A stretch of 64,000 bases of DNA, from NCBI RefSeq assembly GCF_024347415.1, contig NZ_AP025476.1:1922001-1986000 (forward strand), in the 5' to 3' direction. The notes under the pieces are model-generated. The model ran no database searches. It was given only the letters and a program-made list of their open reading frames with translations, and was not told the origin of the DNA. Positions within the stretch are counted from its first letter, which is position 1. Each line of letters starts with the position of its first letter. Position numbers and translations under genes: made by a program. Origin of the DNA: Vibrio crassostreae. Lineage in GTDB: Bacteria > Pseudomonadota > Gammaproteobacteria > Enterobacterales > Vibrionaceae. Of this stretch, positions 61,916 to 64,000 are shown piece after piece.

Positions 61916-62590
61916 CTAACTTGAAGAGCTAACCATTGATTTTAACGATCGCACCGTATTTTGGTAACTCACTCGTGGGTTGTTTCCCCAATACGCCAAG
62001 GCGTAAACGCCTAGTACCTGTGAAGTCCAAAGTAAAGCCGATATCAGACAAGTACTATAAATATCGGGGAGCATAGAGATTGCCTTGTGATATTTTTCGT
62101 CTGGAATTGTCCCTTGCACTTCCATGATGCTCAAGGTGACGTTAATCGGCGTATAACCTATCCAGAATAAAACCCATGAGCTAGCAGCAACAGGTGATAA
62201 AAACAGAAACGGCTTTAACCATCGGTGAGGAAATAAGAAATATAAAAGCATAGACACATACAATACACTAAGAAACAGACTCCAAGAGCGCACGTTAATA
62301 TTGGCAATCCAATAACTTTCTTCAGCATACATAAACAAAACAACGGTTCCCAAAATACTTGCAAACATAAGTTTGCCGATATTAGTCGTCCTCTTTATCC
62401 GAAATAGGACATAACTTAATATGGTCACCAAGACGGCAAACCACACCATAATGTCCCAGTCCATTGAGAAAAAGCGCGGAGCGTAGGTATTGTTAAGTAT
62501 GACAACGCCCAGTAAAACTCCGATAGATAAGTACGCAATGACTGACCGTACCATGAACCAACCTAGCTTTTTCATTACTTCATTATTCAT
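61916..62590 (-). CDS. Six-span membrane protein, unknown function
   Basis: 224 aa, about six hydrophobic spans (SVIAYLSIGVLLGVVILNNT, IMVWFAVLVTILSYVLF, LMFASILGTVVLFMYA and others). A few charged residues in the short loops; no motif recognised. Confidence 0.6.
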   Translation of the reverse strand: MNNEVMKKLGWFMVRSVIAYLSIGVLLGVVILNNTYAPRFFSMDWDIMVWFAVLVTILSYVLFRIKRTTNIGKLMFASILGTVVLFMYAEESYWIANINVRSWSLFLSVLYVSMLLYFLFPHRWLKPFLFLSPVAASSWVLFWIGYTPINVTLSIMEVQGTIPDEKYHKAISMLPDIYSTCLISALLWTSQVLGVYALAYWGNNPRVSYQNTVRSLKSMVSSSS

Positions 62591-62703
62591 CAGCGCAGAC
62601 CAACTTTAATTGAGAACGGAAAAAGGCAGAGTTCCCTAACGTAATTACCTTCTGCAAATGCGTATCGAAAGTGCCAAATGTTGGATATCATGAAAATTGT
62701 CCT

Positions 62704-63159
62704 TTATTGGTCAACACCAAGATTGTCACCCAGCTTTTCTATAAACCAAGTCCCTTGGCACGGGCCGTTGGTTAAATGCCAACGACCATCAAATCGCTTG
62801 CTGTTGCCAGTTGCTGAAAAGCGATAATCCCACTGGCGATGTTTGGCATATAACCGTAAGTCGCCGCTTTCTGTAACCCAACCTTCTAATGGTGTTCCGT
62901 TGTAGGTAAGCCTTAGCGTGACTTTACCTTCATGAATGATTCCAGTGATGGTTGTACGTTCACACATATTATTGCCAGTGGTATTAATACGACGGCCTAG
63001 CCACTCACCGTCGAAATCAGTAGATGGCACAAATTGCGGACTATCAGGAAGTTTAGGAAACGACTCGGAATTACTGGACCCGAACCACTGAAGCTCACGA
63101 CCAACAAGGAAGAAGACAACAAAGCCGATTGATATCGCTATCACAAATCCCTTTTTCAT
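62704..63159 (-). CDS. Membrane-anchored beta-sheet protein
   Basis: 151 aa. N-terminal anchor VIAISIGFVVFFLVGREL, then a beta-rich domain with two cysteines (NMCERTTITGIIHEGKVTLR; TNGPCQGTWFIE) that may form a disulfide in the periplasm. The FDGRWHLTNG pattern resembles small lipocalin-like folds. No family named. Confidence 0.6.
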   Translation of the reverse strand: MKKGFVIAISIGFVVFFLVGRELQWFGSSNSESFPKLPDSPQFVPSTDFDGEWLGRRINTTGNNMCERTTITGIIHEGKVTLRLTYNGTPLEGWVTESGDLRLYAKHRQWDYRFSATGNSKRFDGRWHLTNGPCQGTWFIEKLGDNLGVDQ

Positions 63160-63197
63160 TAGCCTCTTCCTAATCCGCTGACCTTAAGAAAAGAACC

Positions 63198-63857
63198 CTA
63201 ACATAATGAAAAATAATAACTTACTATCAATTTAATTAATTTTGATATATTCCACAAATTGCATTCAAATGTTGAATATAGAGAAAGCGGCACCGTACAA
63301 AAATGCCGCGCATTGAGAATCAATGATGTGCAGTGCCGAAAACTCTGCACAGAAAAACTAACCTTCCAAGGCATTGCCCAATACTGAACGGTTTTCTCCG
63401 ACACCGAGCCTGTCTCGCTCGCCGCTGATACTAGAAAGTCGCATAACCGAGTTGCAACCTCTTCATTGCCTAGCAAGTATAAACTGCGAATGGCTCGTGT
63501 TAGTCGAAGCTGGTTATGGTCGTGATTCTTCAACCATACATGGTTCGCAGGGCTAAGTGGCAACAATGAAGATATCTCACTTCCGTCTCGCTGCATTCCC
63601 CAAAACTCAAGCATCAGGTCAAGCACTTGTAGATGAGCTGTGCGAAGATCTTCTGAGTTAGCAAAAAGCGCCCTATCTTCTTGAGTAACCAACGGGGCAT
63701 GTTGATTAAACTTAGTCCCTTCATCTATTGGGAAAAAGACTTGAATATACTTATGGTCATGCTCCAACCAAAAGTGATTATAAGCTAACAACTGTTCAAT
63801 ATTACGACCAAATTTGTCTGGCACTTCACCAGATATAAAGCGAGCAATCTCACTCAT
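63198..63857 (-). CDS. Opioid growth factor receptor-type (OGFr) domain protein
   Basis: 219 aa. Residues 5-165 match the bacterial OGFr-domain family: RNIEQLLAYNHFWLEHDHKY, IQVFFPIDEGTKFNQHAPLV, and LLPLSPANHVWLKNHDHNQL then RLTRAIRSLYLLGNEEVA. Function in bacteria unknown. After VQYWAMPWK the sequence turns into a Cys/Leu/Ser-rich tail of about 50 residues unlike the family, so the original stop may have been lost or a frameshift occurred near 63360. Confidence 0.75.
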   Translation of the reverse strand: MSEIARFISGEVPDKFGRNIEQLLAYNHFWLEHDHKYIQVFFPIDEGTKFNQHAPLVTQEDRALFANSEDLRTAHLQVLDLMLEFWGMQRDGSEISSLLPLSPANHVWLKNHDHNQLRLTRAIRSLYLLGNEEVATRLCDFLVSAASETGSVSEKTVQYWAMPWKVSFSVQSFRHCTSLILNARHFCTVPLSLYSTFECNLWNISKLIKLIVSYYFSLC

Positions 63858-64000
63858 TTTTAAATCCTACTGACTATAAACCCCCACTTGTGGGCGAATG
63901 CATTATTACGCAGTAAGCCGTGAAAAGCCTAGTCCTTTACGTTGTAAGTACAGATCTGACTTCGAACTCCACATACCACGCATTAGGAATCACTTTTGCA
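63858..64000. other. Right edge of the window
   Basis: About 140 bases, contains the promoter region of the OGFr gene; no feature recognised. Confidence 0.3.

Overview
The window reads as Vibrio DNA (possibly the second chromosome of a Splendidus/Harveyi-like species; the species is inference). Pointers are a gamma-mobile-trio (GMT) recombinase set, a tandem glycine riboswitch ahead of an alanine/glycine:cation symporter as in V. cholerae, a ToxR/ToxS-like gene pair next to an aerolysin gene, and an MesX/MesD methionine synthase pair.

Left part, about 1-33500: an AT-rich mobile island. At its right edge sit gmtY, gmtZ and gmtX, two tyrosine recombinases and an accessory protein that define GMT islands. 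To their left are cargo blocks: an HTH regulator and a glycine-rich orphan protein (1158-3536); a HEPN-type protein (3970-5271); a small membrane-anchored protein and a Gabija-like pair (5826-10362); a long non-coding stretch full of hairpins (10363-11930); a HigA-like antitoxin fragment; a helicase operon facing a divergent XRE regulator with two matching operators (12449-14769); a four-gene overlapping operon coding for a SMEK-STAND ATPase, a 123-aa protein, a 132-aa protein with an N-terminal SNSSSTSF motif, and a radical SAM/SPASM enzyme (15071-19510); and a complete L-fucose operon fucR-P-I-K-U-A-O (20011-27675). A diverged intergenic repeat (TGGACA ... CTAAATTAG ... CAAGTATTGCAAA) occurs at least five times, always in the same orientation and always at block borders, so the blocks look like modules assembled through it.

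Right part, about 33600-64000: ordinary chromosomal genes. In order: an efflux-type operon (TolC-like, HlyD-like, two ABC-2 permeases, no ATPase) with a palindromic operator; two alanine/glycine symporters, one riboswitch-controlled; a ToxR-like/ToxS-like pair and aerolysin; LysE exporter; M32 carboxypeptidase; a very large HD-GYP sensor; YdjM-like and TauE-like membrane proteins; mesX-mesD behind a MetR-type box; a MarR regulator facing a small membrane protein; then acetyltransferases, a cold-shock/Excalibur fusion, small membrane proteins and an OGFr-domain protein at the right end.

The strongest candidate for an undescribed system is the SMEK-STAND/radical SAM operon. It combines the architecture of an intracellular phage sensor with a peptide-modifying enzyme and a possible small substrate, and it is cut out precisely by two copies of the intergenic repeat. 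Functions were assigned by reading motifs; no database search was run.
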